From: Leishmania mexicana MHOM/GT/2001/U1103
Lineage: Eukaryota; Euglenozoa; Kinetoplastea; Trypanosomatida; Trypanosomatidae
Length of the DNA: 64,000 bases
Assembly (NCBI RefSeq): GCF_000234665.1
Contig: NC_018336.1
Span: 599,069-663,068 of the forward strand
Direction of reading: 5' to 3'
Below are positions 50,983-60,041 of this stretch, piece by piece. The position numbers were made by a program, and so were the translations under genes. Under the pieces are notes generated by a model. The model was given only the letters and a program-made list of their open reading frames with translations. It was not told the DNA's origin and ran no database searches. Positions within the stretch are counted from its first letter, which is position 1. Each line of letters opens with the position of its first letter.

Positions 50983-53370
50983 ATGCCGTCTGATAGGCAG
51001 GAGGAAAAGCTGCCGACAAATCCGCGGGAGTTCCCGGATGACCGGACGCCGAATTTCATTCTCAAGGCAAAGAATGGTCACTTTCACTTCATGATGGTGG
51101 AGCCCGATGTGTCCAAAAACTACCTGTGGTACATGTCAGAGCCGAAGCTCGTCAGAATTCCCGAGCTCGAGGCGGAGATGCGCGTTACGGGACGCCGCTG
51201 GTACGCGACGGACAAGGCTGGCTTTGAGCTGCAGAAGAGGAACAACGCTGTCGCGACTGACGGTGAGCCGTACGTCTGCCTGCACAATATGAAGAACCCC
51301 GAGCTGTATTGGTTCGGTAAGCGCCACGCAGAGCCGCCGGTGGAGCAGACGACGTTGGTGATTTCCGTCGGAGAGCTGTACTTGAAGAGCGCTATTCACC
51401 GCAAGCGGCTGGTTCGTGTGCTTATGGACAATATACGGCGCGTTCTCCAGAATCCGCAAGTCTTCCGAAACGGTGACACTATGATCGAGGTGCGCAAGGA
51501 GATACCCACGAAGGAGCAGTTGAAGCTGCTTGCGCTGCTGCCCGGTATTGCCAAGATTTACGAAGCCTCTCAGGAGAGGGAGGAGCGCAAGGGTGATCCT
51601 CGCGGCGCGTTCATCTGCTCCGGCGCGCAGGGGATCCCCATTACACCCGATCAGCGTGTGCTCGCTCTCATCAGTGGTGGTATCGACAGCCCCGTGGCCG
51701 CGTATCGGATGATGACGCGCGGCTGCCTCGTGAACGGTGTGCACTTTCTCAACAGCACCAACGACACTGCCTCCGTTGTGGAGAAGAACCGGCGCATCTG
51801 CGAGCGCCTGTCGACCGTGCAAGGTCGCTTTGACATGCACTACGTGGACATCAGCACACTGCAGTCGCAGATCGTGGCGAACGTGCCGAACCACAACCGC
51901 ACCTTAATCTACAAGTGGTTTATGCTGTCGCTTGCAGCCAGCTTTGATGACTCATGCTTCATTGTCACCGGCGACTCTGCTGGGCAGGTGGCATCGCAGA
52001 CGGTGCATAACATCAGCACGCTCTACCCCACCATTTGTAAGGCTGTCATCGCTCCCCTGATTGGTGTGACGAAGAACTTTATCATTGACGAGGCGCGCAA
52101 GATCAACACCTTCGACCTCTCCATTCAGGAGGGCGCGGACTGCTGCCAGTACATGATGTGCAAGTCCGGTGCAAATCTGATGATGGGCCGCCGAACCCTT
52201 GAGGCGTGTGTACGCCGCATCAAGCTGACCGAGCTCGAGGTGATGAAGGAGGTGTACCGCGACGGGAAGCTGTGCGAGTCGTCCGAGTTCACATACTATC
52301 CTCAGTCTGGCGTACGTGCGTCAAACAACACACCGCCTCCAGCGGGGTTGGTGCAGGATGGTTCGAACGAGGACGATGTGCACGACGTGGTCTACTTCGA
52401 CGCCGCCGCCGGAACTAAGATGGCAGAGCAGGTCAGGATGGCCATGATGCGCGCCCCCGAAGGGAATCCGAATAGCATGCACATGAGCGGCCGCGAGGCT
52501 CGCATGGCAGTGGAAAAGGTGCGTAGTCAGCTGGCAAAGGTGATGCATGTGCCGGCGAACGACATCATTTTCACCTCAGGTGGGACAGAGTCGAACAACA
52601 TTGCGCTGAACGGCTACCACGTCGTGCGCGAGCCGTGGTCGCACGCTTCGACGAGCGAGAATCCGAACGTCCCTGACGGGGCTACTGTGGTGAAGGTGGT
52701 GGACCTTGTAAACCACGAGACGGGCAGCATTAATCGCAACCTGATTCGCCCTGAGGGCGGCCGCCTTCACATTGACGCAAGCCAAGCTCTGCTCAAGATC
52801 GATTTTGGCTCTCTCGACCTGAGCGAAGTCGACTCCATCACGGTCACGGCGCACAAGATTAACGGACCCGTTGGTGTTGGTGCGGTTTACCTGCGGGGCC
52901 TGACGTGCAACAAGCTCTTCAGCGGCGGCTCGCAAGAGAAGGGCATCCGCCCGGGGACGGAGAATGTTCCTGCGATTGTTGGCTTCGGCGCAGCTCTAGC
53001 CCTCGACCGCAGCCACTCGGTTCATAAGGAGATCGACGCTCTCATGACGGAGGAGTTGGAAAAGATGGGGTGTGAGATCAACCGTCGCGGGGAGACCAGC
53101 GGCTACATCGTGCACGCCACCCTTCCGCAAGGCTACAGCAACACAGATGTGGTGTCACGCCTCTCCACCAAGTACCATGTCGAAATCGGCACCGGATCTG
53201 CGTGTAAGACGAATGAGGTGAACACAACCGTCTACGACACGCTGGGCAAGACACCTGCGCCGACGCGCTCCATCCGCATCAGCTGGGATTCTTTTGCCAC
53301 CTTGAACGACGCGGAGCGTGTCTTGAGCGCCTTGAAGAATGTCCTTGGCGAGATCAAGCTGGTGCGCTAG
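50983..53370 (+). CDS. ThiI-type tRNA sulfurtransferase fused to a cysteine desulfurase (IscS/NifS-like) domain
   Basis: 795 residues from ATG 50983. The N-terminal half is ThiI-like: a NFLD/THUMP region starting LVISVGELYLKS at about 125, the PP-loop ATP site SGGIDSPVA at 231-239, and a Cys-rich GADCCQYMMC (Cys387, 388, 393). The C-terminal half, from about 470, is a fold-type I PLP cysteine desulfurase: FTSGGTESNNIALNG near 530, VNHETG with Asn577, HIDASQ with Asp598 and Gln601, the PLP Lys625 in TAHKINGPVG, and catalytic Cys741 in GSACKTNE. Together they could draw sulfur from cysteine and place it on tRNA (4-thiouridine-type chemistry) in one chain. The rhodanese domain is absent. The stretch His554 to Asn577 is much shorter than in IscS. 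Confidence 0.93.
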   Translation: MPSDRQEEKLPTNPREFPDDRTPNFILKAKNGHFHFMMVEPDVSKNYLWYMSEPKLVRIPELEAEMRVTGRRWYATDKAGFELQKRNNAVATDGEPYVCLHNMKNPELYWFGKRHAEPPVEQTTLVISVGELYLKSAIHRKRLVRVLMDNIRRVLQNPQVFRNGDTMIEVRKEIPTKEQLKLLALLPGIAKIYEASQEREERKGDPRGAFICSGAQGIPITPDQRVLALISGGIDSPVAAYRMMTRGCLVNGVHFLNSTNDTASVVEKNRRICERLSTVQGRFDMHYVDISTLQSQIVANVPNHNRTLIYKWFMLSLAASFDDSCFIVTGDSAGQVASQTVHNISTLYPTICKAVIAPLIGVTKNFIIDEARKINTFDLSIQEGADCCQYMMCKSGANLMMGRRTLEACVRRIKLTELEVMKEVYRDGKLCESSEFTYYPQSGVRASNNTPPPAGLVQDGSNEDDVHDVVYFDAAAGTKMAEQVRMAMMRAPEGNPNSMHMSGREARMAVEKVRSQLAKVMHVPANDIIFTSGGTESNNIALNGYHVVREPWSHASTSENPNVPDGATVVKVVDLVNHETGSINRNLIRPEGGRLHIDASQALLKIDFGSLDLSEVDSITVTAHKINGPVGVGAVYLRGLTCNKLFSGGSQEKGIRPGTENVPAIVGFGAALALDRSHSVHKEIDALMTEELEKMGCEINRRGETSGYIVHATLPQGYSNTDVVSRLSTKYHVEIGTGSACKTNEVNTTVYDTLGKTPAPTRSIRISWDSFATLNDAERVLSALKNVLGEIKLVR

Positions 53371-53499
53371 CTTGTCAGTGTACCCTCTCCAGTCCCACAC
53401 GTGCGCACACGTGGGCGTTTTCCCCAGCTGGTTTCGTATTGTATTTGTCTCCTCCTTACTGTGAGTGCCGGCACTGCTAGCCCGTCGCGTGCGCCTCTC
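53371..53499. other. 3' UTR of the fusion gene
   Basis: Short spacer with nothing recognisable before the retroposon relic. Confidence 0.4.
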
Positions 53500-55051
53500 A
53501 TTTCAGTCTGTCTGTGATCATTCCGACTTGATGCACAACGACGAAGGGGTCAGGACTGCGAAGTCGGCAGTGCCAGAGGCTCCGACGCCAGCTGGTTGAA
53601 TGGCCGACTTGGTCATCGGTCTCAGACGCCAGGCCGACCTCCCCTGCAACCGCGCCACACGATGCGACACGCAGTCACAAGAGCTCCTTGGCGGCGGCTG
53701 TCTCACACCAGAAAAACAAGGATGCTGGGCCTACGAGGCGACAGGAGACTGTTCTTGCCCAGTTCCGCACGGGGACCTGTCCGCACTTTGGATCCCTGCA
53801 GCGACGGATGACTGACAGTGACACGATTGCGTGCTGCCTACCACTGTGTTATCACAGTGGTGCCTCCCACCACCAGTGCTTTCCTATGAGGGCGTCAGAC
53901 CCTGCGTTGTGCCCGGCATACTACGCGAGATTCGCGGGTCGCCCTGCACTCACAGCACACCTGATTGCACGCTGTGATCTTGCGCGCAATAACCTGACTA
54001 CCCACATCTCACTCGCGCTGCATGAGGTTCATCCGTCGAATGTCTACCGCTGCCCCCTGTGCCTCTTCAGTGCGGCAGGCTATGGGTTCTTTGTGCGCAG
54101 GAACATGCTTATCCGCTGACCCCCTTCTGCTTGACACACCCACGCTTGCCAATGAGGTGCGGATTCAGAAGAGGGCGGGATGCCGCTGCCGCCACGGACT
54201 CATGGCAGCGTCCCAACTGTCGTGGTACATGCAGGCAAGCCATCTAGACATGCCCCCAGACAACAACGTCGCTCTGAGGAAGGCCCCAAGATTCACTAGT
54301 GTGAGGACTGCGCGCACGCGCTCTCAAGCAAAGACGGCATGGTGTGCCACGTTCCAAGCAAGGCATTCAGAGGCTAGAGGAGTGCGAGTGATGCACGACA
54401 CATGCGCAACGAGATCCATACGAATCAGCCCCCAAAGCGCATGGGTGCGAGACATGCGGGATCTCCTACATCCGATGGGATGGGCTGATGCGGTGCAGAT
54501 GCCGGCAGCATGACGAGAGCGCCACGAGTTTGCACCGTCGAGTCCTCCAGACTCCCGTGTGAAGAGTCTCCGCACCACATTATGGAATGGCGCGGGTGGA
54601 GGCGAGTCAGGGAGAAGCATGGGACGCACGCAGAGTGTGCAGGGTCTCCGAGGGCCTTGACCTGATACCGGCCAACTTCCTCCCTAAACTCATCCGGCAT
54701 GCGCCCGGACCCATCCCCTACCACCCGCACGGAAGACGCCACCGCCTTCGCCCTCGAGCAGGACCCCAGACGCGGCCCTCTTGGACCAAGGCATGCAGTG
54801 CACCGATGTCCGGCTGCCGCCACTCGCACCGCACGCATCCAAGGAAAGGACGAGAAAGGGGAGGAAGTGCCTGTTAGACACAGCGGTAGATTCGACGGCG
54901 GGCGGCTCGTTCCTGGAGGACCAGGACGTAGCCGCAGTGCCGCAGCGGTAGGTGAGCTGTGGCTGTGTGTGCCTATGCTTGCGGGCGTGTTCACGGGAGA
55001 GGGGCACTGCTCAACAAAAGGGCGTGACACAAAAACTCCACTGGGCTTCCC
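53500..55051 (+). mobile_element. Degenerate 3' part of an ingi/DIRE-type non-LTR retroposon
   Basis: Shifting + strand frames give pieces typical of the C-terminus of trypanosomatid ingi/L1Tc-type elements: ETVLAQFRTGTCPHFGSLQR (about 53747-53806), as in the region after RNase H, then several degenerate zinc-finger units: CPAYYARFAGRPALTAHLIA with a following Arg-Cys (about 53911), YRCPLCLFSAAGYGFF (about 54041), and CEDCARTLSSKDGMVCH (about 54302). Stops and frame changes separate them, so it is dead. Such degenerate elements in Leishmania are known as DIREs. It runs directly into a young SIDER2 copy. The call rests on motif pattern only. Confidence 0.55.
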
Positions 55052-55620
55052 CTGATGGTGTGGGAGGAGTACACCTCAGTGCGCGGTATCCCGTGCCCCA
55101 GCGCCTCACTCGGTGGCGAAGCCGGGCAGCCGCTCCCTCCCTATCCCTTCCAAACGCCGAGCCACCTCTGGTGGTGGCAGGGTCAAGCGCCTGCGACGTG
55201 GGGGCGGGGTCCGAGCGATGCATCGCTGCTGATGCCGGCGGCTGGCTCCGGGGTGGCGCTGCGTCGGAGCGGCCTGCGACTGTGCACCGGGTTGCGCCGT
55301 GCATGGTATATGGGCGGGGTGTCAGCGCGACTCGACTGCGGCCCGCCCGGCCCTCGCTGGCTCCTGGTGTGTGGCGCCTGGGCCGCCCCGAGGGGTGCGC
55401 CGGGTGGCGGCCGGCATGATATGAGCGGCTGCGGGGCTGCCCGCGTAGAGGAGGCTGGTGGAGGTTGGGGCAGGGCCCGTGCTGAGATGGCTGCGTCGGC
55501 GCATGGCTGTGATGCGTGTGCCCAGCGCTGCTTCGCACCACGCGATGGGGCCTGTGACGGCCCGAGGGCTAGCGTGCCCATTCCGCCCATGCTGTATGGC
55601 GGAATGGGCACGTTGGAAAA
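55052..55620 (+). mobile_element. Young SIDER2-like retroposon copy with terminal perfect hairpin
   Basis: Body nearly identical to the copies at 44450 and 60042; the 5' 100 bases are more diverged (insertions after GGTATCC and a different CCAGCGCCTCACTC segment), and a short change GGCTGGCTCCGGGGTGG replaces GGCCAGGTCGTGGGTGG. At its 3' end is a perfect inverted repeat: CGTGCCCATTCCGCC at 55573-55587 and its complement at 55598-55612, with a 10-nt loop. The element ends in a short A run (GGAAAAA). It lies in sense downstream of the fusion gene. Confidence 0.85.
55573..55612. repeat. Perfect 15-bp hairpin at the SIDER2 3' end
   Basis: Arms at 55573-55587 and 55598-55612 are exact reverse complements; loop CATGCTGTAT at 55588-55597. 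The copies at 38615 and 44450 have the loop as ATACAGCATG, its reverse complement, and only the inner five bases of the right arm. Confidence 0.95.
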
Positions 55621-55968
55621 ATGCGTATCAGTAAACTACAAAGTTGATGACGAGGCTGATGGGCAGATCCCTTTCCCGAGGTACGTTGTGGCGGCGGGCA
55701 TCGTATTTTTGCGTTACTGCACCCTACGTACTGATGAATGTTTTTTTTTTGTGCAGCAGTAGATGAGTAACGGACTCATCTTCTCTGTGCGAGTCTGGCT
55801 CCCCTCCTATTTCAGTATGCAGTGGGAACGGGCATGACGGGGTCAGAACAAGCATGCCCTCTAGAAGTGCTCTTCTCTCTTGAAACTAGCATCGCTCACC
55901 CTCCTTTCTTCTGCCACCCCGATGCATGCGCATAGTCTGTGCCCAAGAGCTAGCGTGTGAAAAACGAA
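55621..55968. other. Intergenic region
   Basis: No gene seen. T-rich tract near 55740-55750 and a T/C tract at about 55868-55920 precede the next gene. Confidence 0.5.
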
Positions 55969-56331
55969 ATGAAGCAGATTTCATTTAGAATGATTGACAC
56001 GCTGTGCGCGCAGCTTCTTCAGGAGAAACATGACACTGCCAGAGTTGACAAGCTCATCGCTGGCGGCATTCGCCAGTGCATTATCGACAAGGACACGCTG
56101 CCTCTCATAATTCAAAGGACTGCAGTAACTCAGGGGGAGTGGTGTCTGGCACTACGCGTGCTGCAGAGCCAGCATCTAGACACTCATCGTGTTCGGAGGG
56201 ATGACAGTATCTGGGCCATCGTGGACAAGGGGGTGCCAGACAATGCCGCCAGCAAAAAATCTGCGCGAGAGGCGCTGCAGGCAATCTACGGTTCACGACT
56301 GCGAAAACAGTCACCGCCTCTGATCCGCTAG
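55969..56331 (+). CDS. Short PPR-like helical protein
   Basis: 120 residues from ATG 55969. It carries one clear kinetoplastid PPR-type hairpin, TQGEWCLALRVLQSQ (about residues 54-68), with helices before it (MIDTLCAQLLQEKHDTARVD) and after it (AASKKSAREALQAIYGSRLR). The G-E-W-x-x-A-L pattern is the same as in the 630-residue protein at 5035. The size suggests a compact mitochondrial RNA-binding or ribosomal accessory protein, or the surviving end of a longer gene truncated near the adjacent retroposons. No start-proximal targeting signal is obvious. Confidence 0.6.
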   Translation: MKQISFRMIDTLCAQLLQEKHDTARVDKLIAGGIRQCIIDKDTLPLIIQRTAVTQGEWCLALRVLQSQHLDTHRVRRDDSIWAIVDKGVPDNAASKKSAREALQAIYGSRLRKQSPPLIR

Positions 56332-56852
56332 ATACTTCCGCTCGATGTCACTACGCTGTCTACGACACCCACTAGAGGTACAATGCGACGCATCGTCCCG
56401 TGCTCTATTTTCCACTACCTATGGGGTACTGCGCTTTAGCGACAGTGAACAAGAGTGATCGACTCTCTTCCTAGGTGTCTGAACAGCGCGCGCGTGTGAA
56501 TGTGGCTTGTGGTACTTCCGTGTTGCTGGTGTTGCTGTCTGTCTGATGGTGCGACATTGCCTACTCCGCTAAATAACCTGAATAGCCTTGCACTCACCTG
56601 CTCCTCAGCTCCGCAGCTGTGTGACGTCTTCCCTCTCTGCTCTCTACGCCAACGCAGGCTTCTTCACTCTCTCTTCGCTCTTTCTTCTTTTTCTGTCCGC
56701 TTGCGCGATGCCGTCTTACGCTCTGCCAAACTACCCTGAAGAGGGGGCTCGCTGGTCGTGTCGTTCGTTGCAACTCTGCTCCGCTGCGGCAGGCGACCTC
56801 TTTTCTCCATCATAGCTCTTCTTTCCTCTCCCGGACACGCACCCTCACAAAA
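56332..56852. other. Intergenic region
   Basis: No gene seen. T/C-rich sequence at 56660-56705 and 56795-56835 surrounds AG dinucleotides upstream of POLD1. Confidence 0.5.
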
Positions 56853-59800
56853 ATGTCGTCCTCTGCTCTGTCGCAGTGGAAGTCTGTCGCGCGCTTGCCT
56901 CTCCCTGCTTCGTACCTGGACAAGGAGTTGTGCTTTCAGCTCCTCGACTGTTGCCAGACAAAAGGAAACCCGGATGAAACGGTGTCACGTGTTCGTCATA
57001 GCGAGGTGCCGGTGGTGCGTCTCTACGGAGTCACCGCCGAGGGATTCAGTGTCTTGGTTCACTGCTACAACTACGAGCCGTATTTGTGGATTGAGGCGCC
57101 ACCGAACTGGGTGGATGTACATTCTCAAGGGCTTATGCGGGAGCTTAACAACCAGCTTAGCAACCAGACTCGCCTACAAGACACTGTTGTGCGAGTGGAG
57201 GCGCACCAGCGCCGCAGTCTCATGTACTTCAAAGGTGGCCAGCTGGTGCCACATCTAAAGATCGTCGTGCAGCTGCCGCAGCACATCCCAAAGCTGCGCA
57301 GTCTCCTATGCGACCGCGGCGTCTCGTGCCCTGGGGTGTGGGATGGGACTCGCATCTTCCAGACTTTCGAGTCGAACGTGATTTTCCCGCTGCGCTTCCT
57401 CGTCGACAACGACATTGGCGGCAGCAACTGGCTGACGCTGACCTACGGCAAGTTCTTCGCGTGCTCGGCCAAGACGTCGACCTGTCAGATTGAGGTGGCG
57501 TGTTCGCACGAGGATGTGCAGAACCACGAACCACTCGGGGACTACTTGTCCATCGCGCCTTTCCGCATCCTCTCTATCGACATCGAGTGCCAAGGCCGTA
57601 AAGGGCTCTTCCCTGAGCCGGAGCATGACCCTGTCATTCAGATTGCCAACCACTGCGTTGAGTACGGGCACGAGTCAGAGCCGCTCACGAAGACCATCTT
57701 CACCCTGAAGAGCTGCGCACCGATTGCGGGGGCGCAAGTGCTCTCATACGAAACGGAGGCGGAGATGCTGCTGGCATGGGCCACCTTCATGAAAGCGCTG
57801 GACCCCGACATCCTGACGGGCTACAACATCTGCAATTTCGATTTCCCATACCTGCTGAACCGCGCCGCAGCCCTGAAGGCCAGCGACGCATTTCACTACT
57901 GGGGCAGACAAGTTCACGAGCGGACGGTGGCGCGCGACAAGAAGTTCCAATCCAAGCAGATGGGCAACCGCGAGTATACGGAGCTGACCTTGGAGGGGCG
58001 CATCATTATGGATGCGATGGTGGTGATCCAGCGCGACTACAAGCTGCGCTCCTACTCACTCAACTCGGTATCACAGAACTTTCTCGGGGAGCAGAAGGAG
58101 GATGTGCACCACTCCATCATCTCAGATCTCCAGCACGGCGACGAGGAGACGCGCCGTCGCCTCGCTGTGTACTGCCTGAAGGATGCGTTCCTTCCTGTGA
58201 AGCTGCTGGATCGGCTCATGTGCATCGTGAACAACGTGGAGATGGCACGCGTAACGGGTGTGCCGGTGGGGTGGCTGCTGGAGCGTGGCCAGCAAATCAA
58301 GGTTTTCTCCATGCTCCTGCGCAAGGCCCAGAAGAAGAAGCTGGTGGTGCCGACGGTCGAGTACACAGGCGGCAGCGATCGCGGCTACGAAGGCGCCACC
58401 GTCATCGACCCGATCAAAGGCTTCTACAACTGCCCCGTCGCAACGCTCGACTTCGCGTCGCTGTATCCGTCCATCATAATCGCACACAACCTGTGTTACT
58501 CAACATTGGTGCGCCCGGCGGACGCGAGGCTGTACCCGGAAGACTCCCTCGATCGATCGCCCACGTCGGACATCTTTGTGAAAAAAGAGGTCTTCCCAGG
58601 CATTCTTCCCGAAGTGCTACAAGACTTGCTGGCTGCCCGAAAGCATGCGCGGGCGATGATGAAGGATGTGCCCATGAACTCGCTTGAGTACAAGGTCCTG
58701 AACGGGCGCCAGCTTGCGCTGAAGGTTAGCGCCAACTCTGTGTACGGCTTCACGGGTGCTCAGGTGGGCAAGTTGCCGTGCCTGGAGATCAGCGCCTCCG
58801 TCACGGCGTATGGCCGGCAGATGATTGACAGGACGAAGAACCTCGTTGAGGAGCTATACCCCGGCGCGCGTGTGCTGTACGGCGATACTGACTCTGTGAT
58901 GGTGAAGTGTGTCACCAACGAGAAGGCGAGCGACAAGGAGCGCTTGCAGGCGGCCATGGATTTCGGCATCGAGGCGGCGGAGAAGGTGTCCAGCAATTTC
59001 CTCAACCCCATCAAGCTCGAATTTGAGAAGGTGTACTTTCCGTACCTACTCATGAACAAGAAACGTTACGCCGGCTTGCTGTGGACGAACACGGATCGAT
59101 TCGACAAGCTGGATGCCAAGGGTATCGAGACTGTACGCCGAGACAACTGCCCTCTAGTCGCACGCATGGTGTCCGGCGTGCTGAACCGCATTCTCATTCA
59201 CCGCTCCGTCGAGAGCGCTGTCGAGTTTGTGAAAGGCACGATCAGCGACCTGCTGCTAAACCGACTCGACATATCGAACTTGGTGATCACCAAGGCTTTC
59301 TCCAAGGCAGAGGATGAGTATGCCGGTGCCCAGGCACACATCGCCCTGGTGGAGCGCATGCGGCAGCGAGACCCCGCCTCAGCGCCGACTATTGGCGACC
59401 GTGTGGCGTACGTTATTATTAAGGCAGCGAAAGGTGCCAAGGCGTACGAGCGAAGCGAGGACCCCATCTACGTGCTCGACAACAATATCCCAATCGACAC
59501 ACAGTACTATCTCGAGCATCAGCTGGCTCCGCCGATTCTGCGCGTGTTCGAAGGTGTACTGGACGACCCCAGTGTGCTCATCAAAGGAGACCACACACGC
59601 CACATCGCCATCTCCGCCCCGAGCAAGAATGCCGGCGGGTTGATGAGGTTTGTGAAGATTCAGCTGCAGTGCATCTCGTGCCGCGCCGTCATCAAAGCAG
59701 GCGCCTTGTGCGACAACTGCCAAGACAAGGCACCTGAGGTGTATGGCAAGATTGTAGCGAAGCGCAACCATTACGAAGCAATTTACTCGCAGGTGTGGAC

Positions 59801-59951
59801 GCAGTGCCAGCAGTGTCAGGGGTCGCTGAATCAAGAGGTGATCTGCTCTAGCCGCGACTGTCCGGTGTTCTACATGCGCAAGAAGGTGCAGAAGGATCTG
59901 CACGAACAGCAGGTGCTCCTGGATCGTTTTGGTGTTGTGGACGACTGGTAA
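56853..59951 (+). CDS. POLD1: DNA polymerase delta catalytic subunit
   Basis: 1032 residues from ATG 56853, close to the usual length for the family. It is the B-family replicative polymerase for the lagging strand, in the nucleus. Proofreading motifs: Exo I with Asp243 and Glu245 in SIDIECQGRKG, Exo II in YNICNFDFPYL near 320, Exo III in YCLKDAFLP near 441. Polymerase motifs: A with Asp533 in DFASLYPSII, B in KVSANSVYGFTGA near 625, and C with Asp678 and Asp680 in YGDTDSVMV. The C-terminus has two Cys clusters: CysA (CISCRAVIKAGALCDNC) and CysB (CQQCQGSLNQEVIC, then RDC), the latter the iron-sulfur/B-subunit site. All key residues are intact. A SIDER2 copy starts about 90 bases after the stop, in its 3' UTR. 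Confidence 0.98.
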   Translation: MSSSALSQWKSVARLPLPASYLDKELCFQLLDCCQTKGNPDETVSRVRHSEVPVVRLYGVTAEGFSVLVHCYNYEPYLWIEAPPNWVDVHSQGLMRELNNQLSNQTRLQDTVVRVEAHQRRSLMYFKGGQLVPHLKIVVQLPQHIPKLRSLLCDRGVSCPGVWDGTRIFQTFESNVIFPLRFLVDNDIGGSNWLTLTYGKFFACSAKTSTCQIEVACSHEDVQNHEPLGDYLSIAPFRILSIDIECQGRKGLFPEPEHDPVIQIANHCVEYGHESEPLTKTIFTLKSCAPIAGAQVLSYETEAEMLLAWATFMKALDPDILTGYNICNFDFPYLLNRAAALKASDAFHYWGRQVHERTVARDKKFQSKQMGNREYTELTLEGRIIMDAMVVIQRDYKLRSYSLNSVSQNFLGEQKEDVHHSIISDLQHGDEETRRRLAVYCLKDAFLPVKLLDRLMCIVNNVEMARVTGVPVGWLLERGQQIKVFSMLLRKAQKKKLVVPTVEYTGGSDRGYEGATVIDPIKGFYNCPVATLDFASLYPSIIIAHNLCYSTLVRPADARLYPEDSLDRSPTSDIFVKKEVFPGILPEVLQDLLAARKHARAMMKDVPMNSLEYKVLNGRQLALKVSANSVYGFTGAQVGKLPCLEISASVTAYGRQMIDRTKNLVEELYPGARVLYGDTDSVMVKCVTNEKASDKERLQAAMDFGIEAAEKVSSNFLNPIKLEFEKVYFPYLLMNKKRYAGLLWTNTDRFDKLDAKGIETVRRDNCPLVARMVSGVLNRILIHRSVESAVEFVKGTISDLLLNRLDISNLVITKAFSKAEDEYAGAQAHIALVERMRQRDPASAPTIGDRVAYVIIKAAKGAKAYERSEDPIYVLDNNIPIDTQYYLEHQLAPPILRVFEGVLDDPSVLIKGDHTRHIAISAPSKNAGGLMRFVKIQLQCISCRAVIKAGALCDNCQDKAPEVYGKIVAKRNHYEAIYSQVWTQCQQCQGSLNQEVICSSRDCPVFYMRKKVQKDLHEQQVLLDRFGVVDDW

Positions 59952-60041
59952 ATAGCAGTTTTGAAGACACAAGGGTGATTGCTTTCGGTGCCTTTGTGCT
60001 GAAACTTCTTCTGCCGCCTTTTACTTGATACTTCCACGCCT

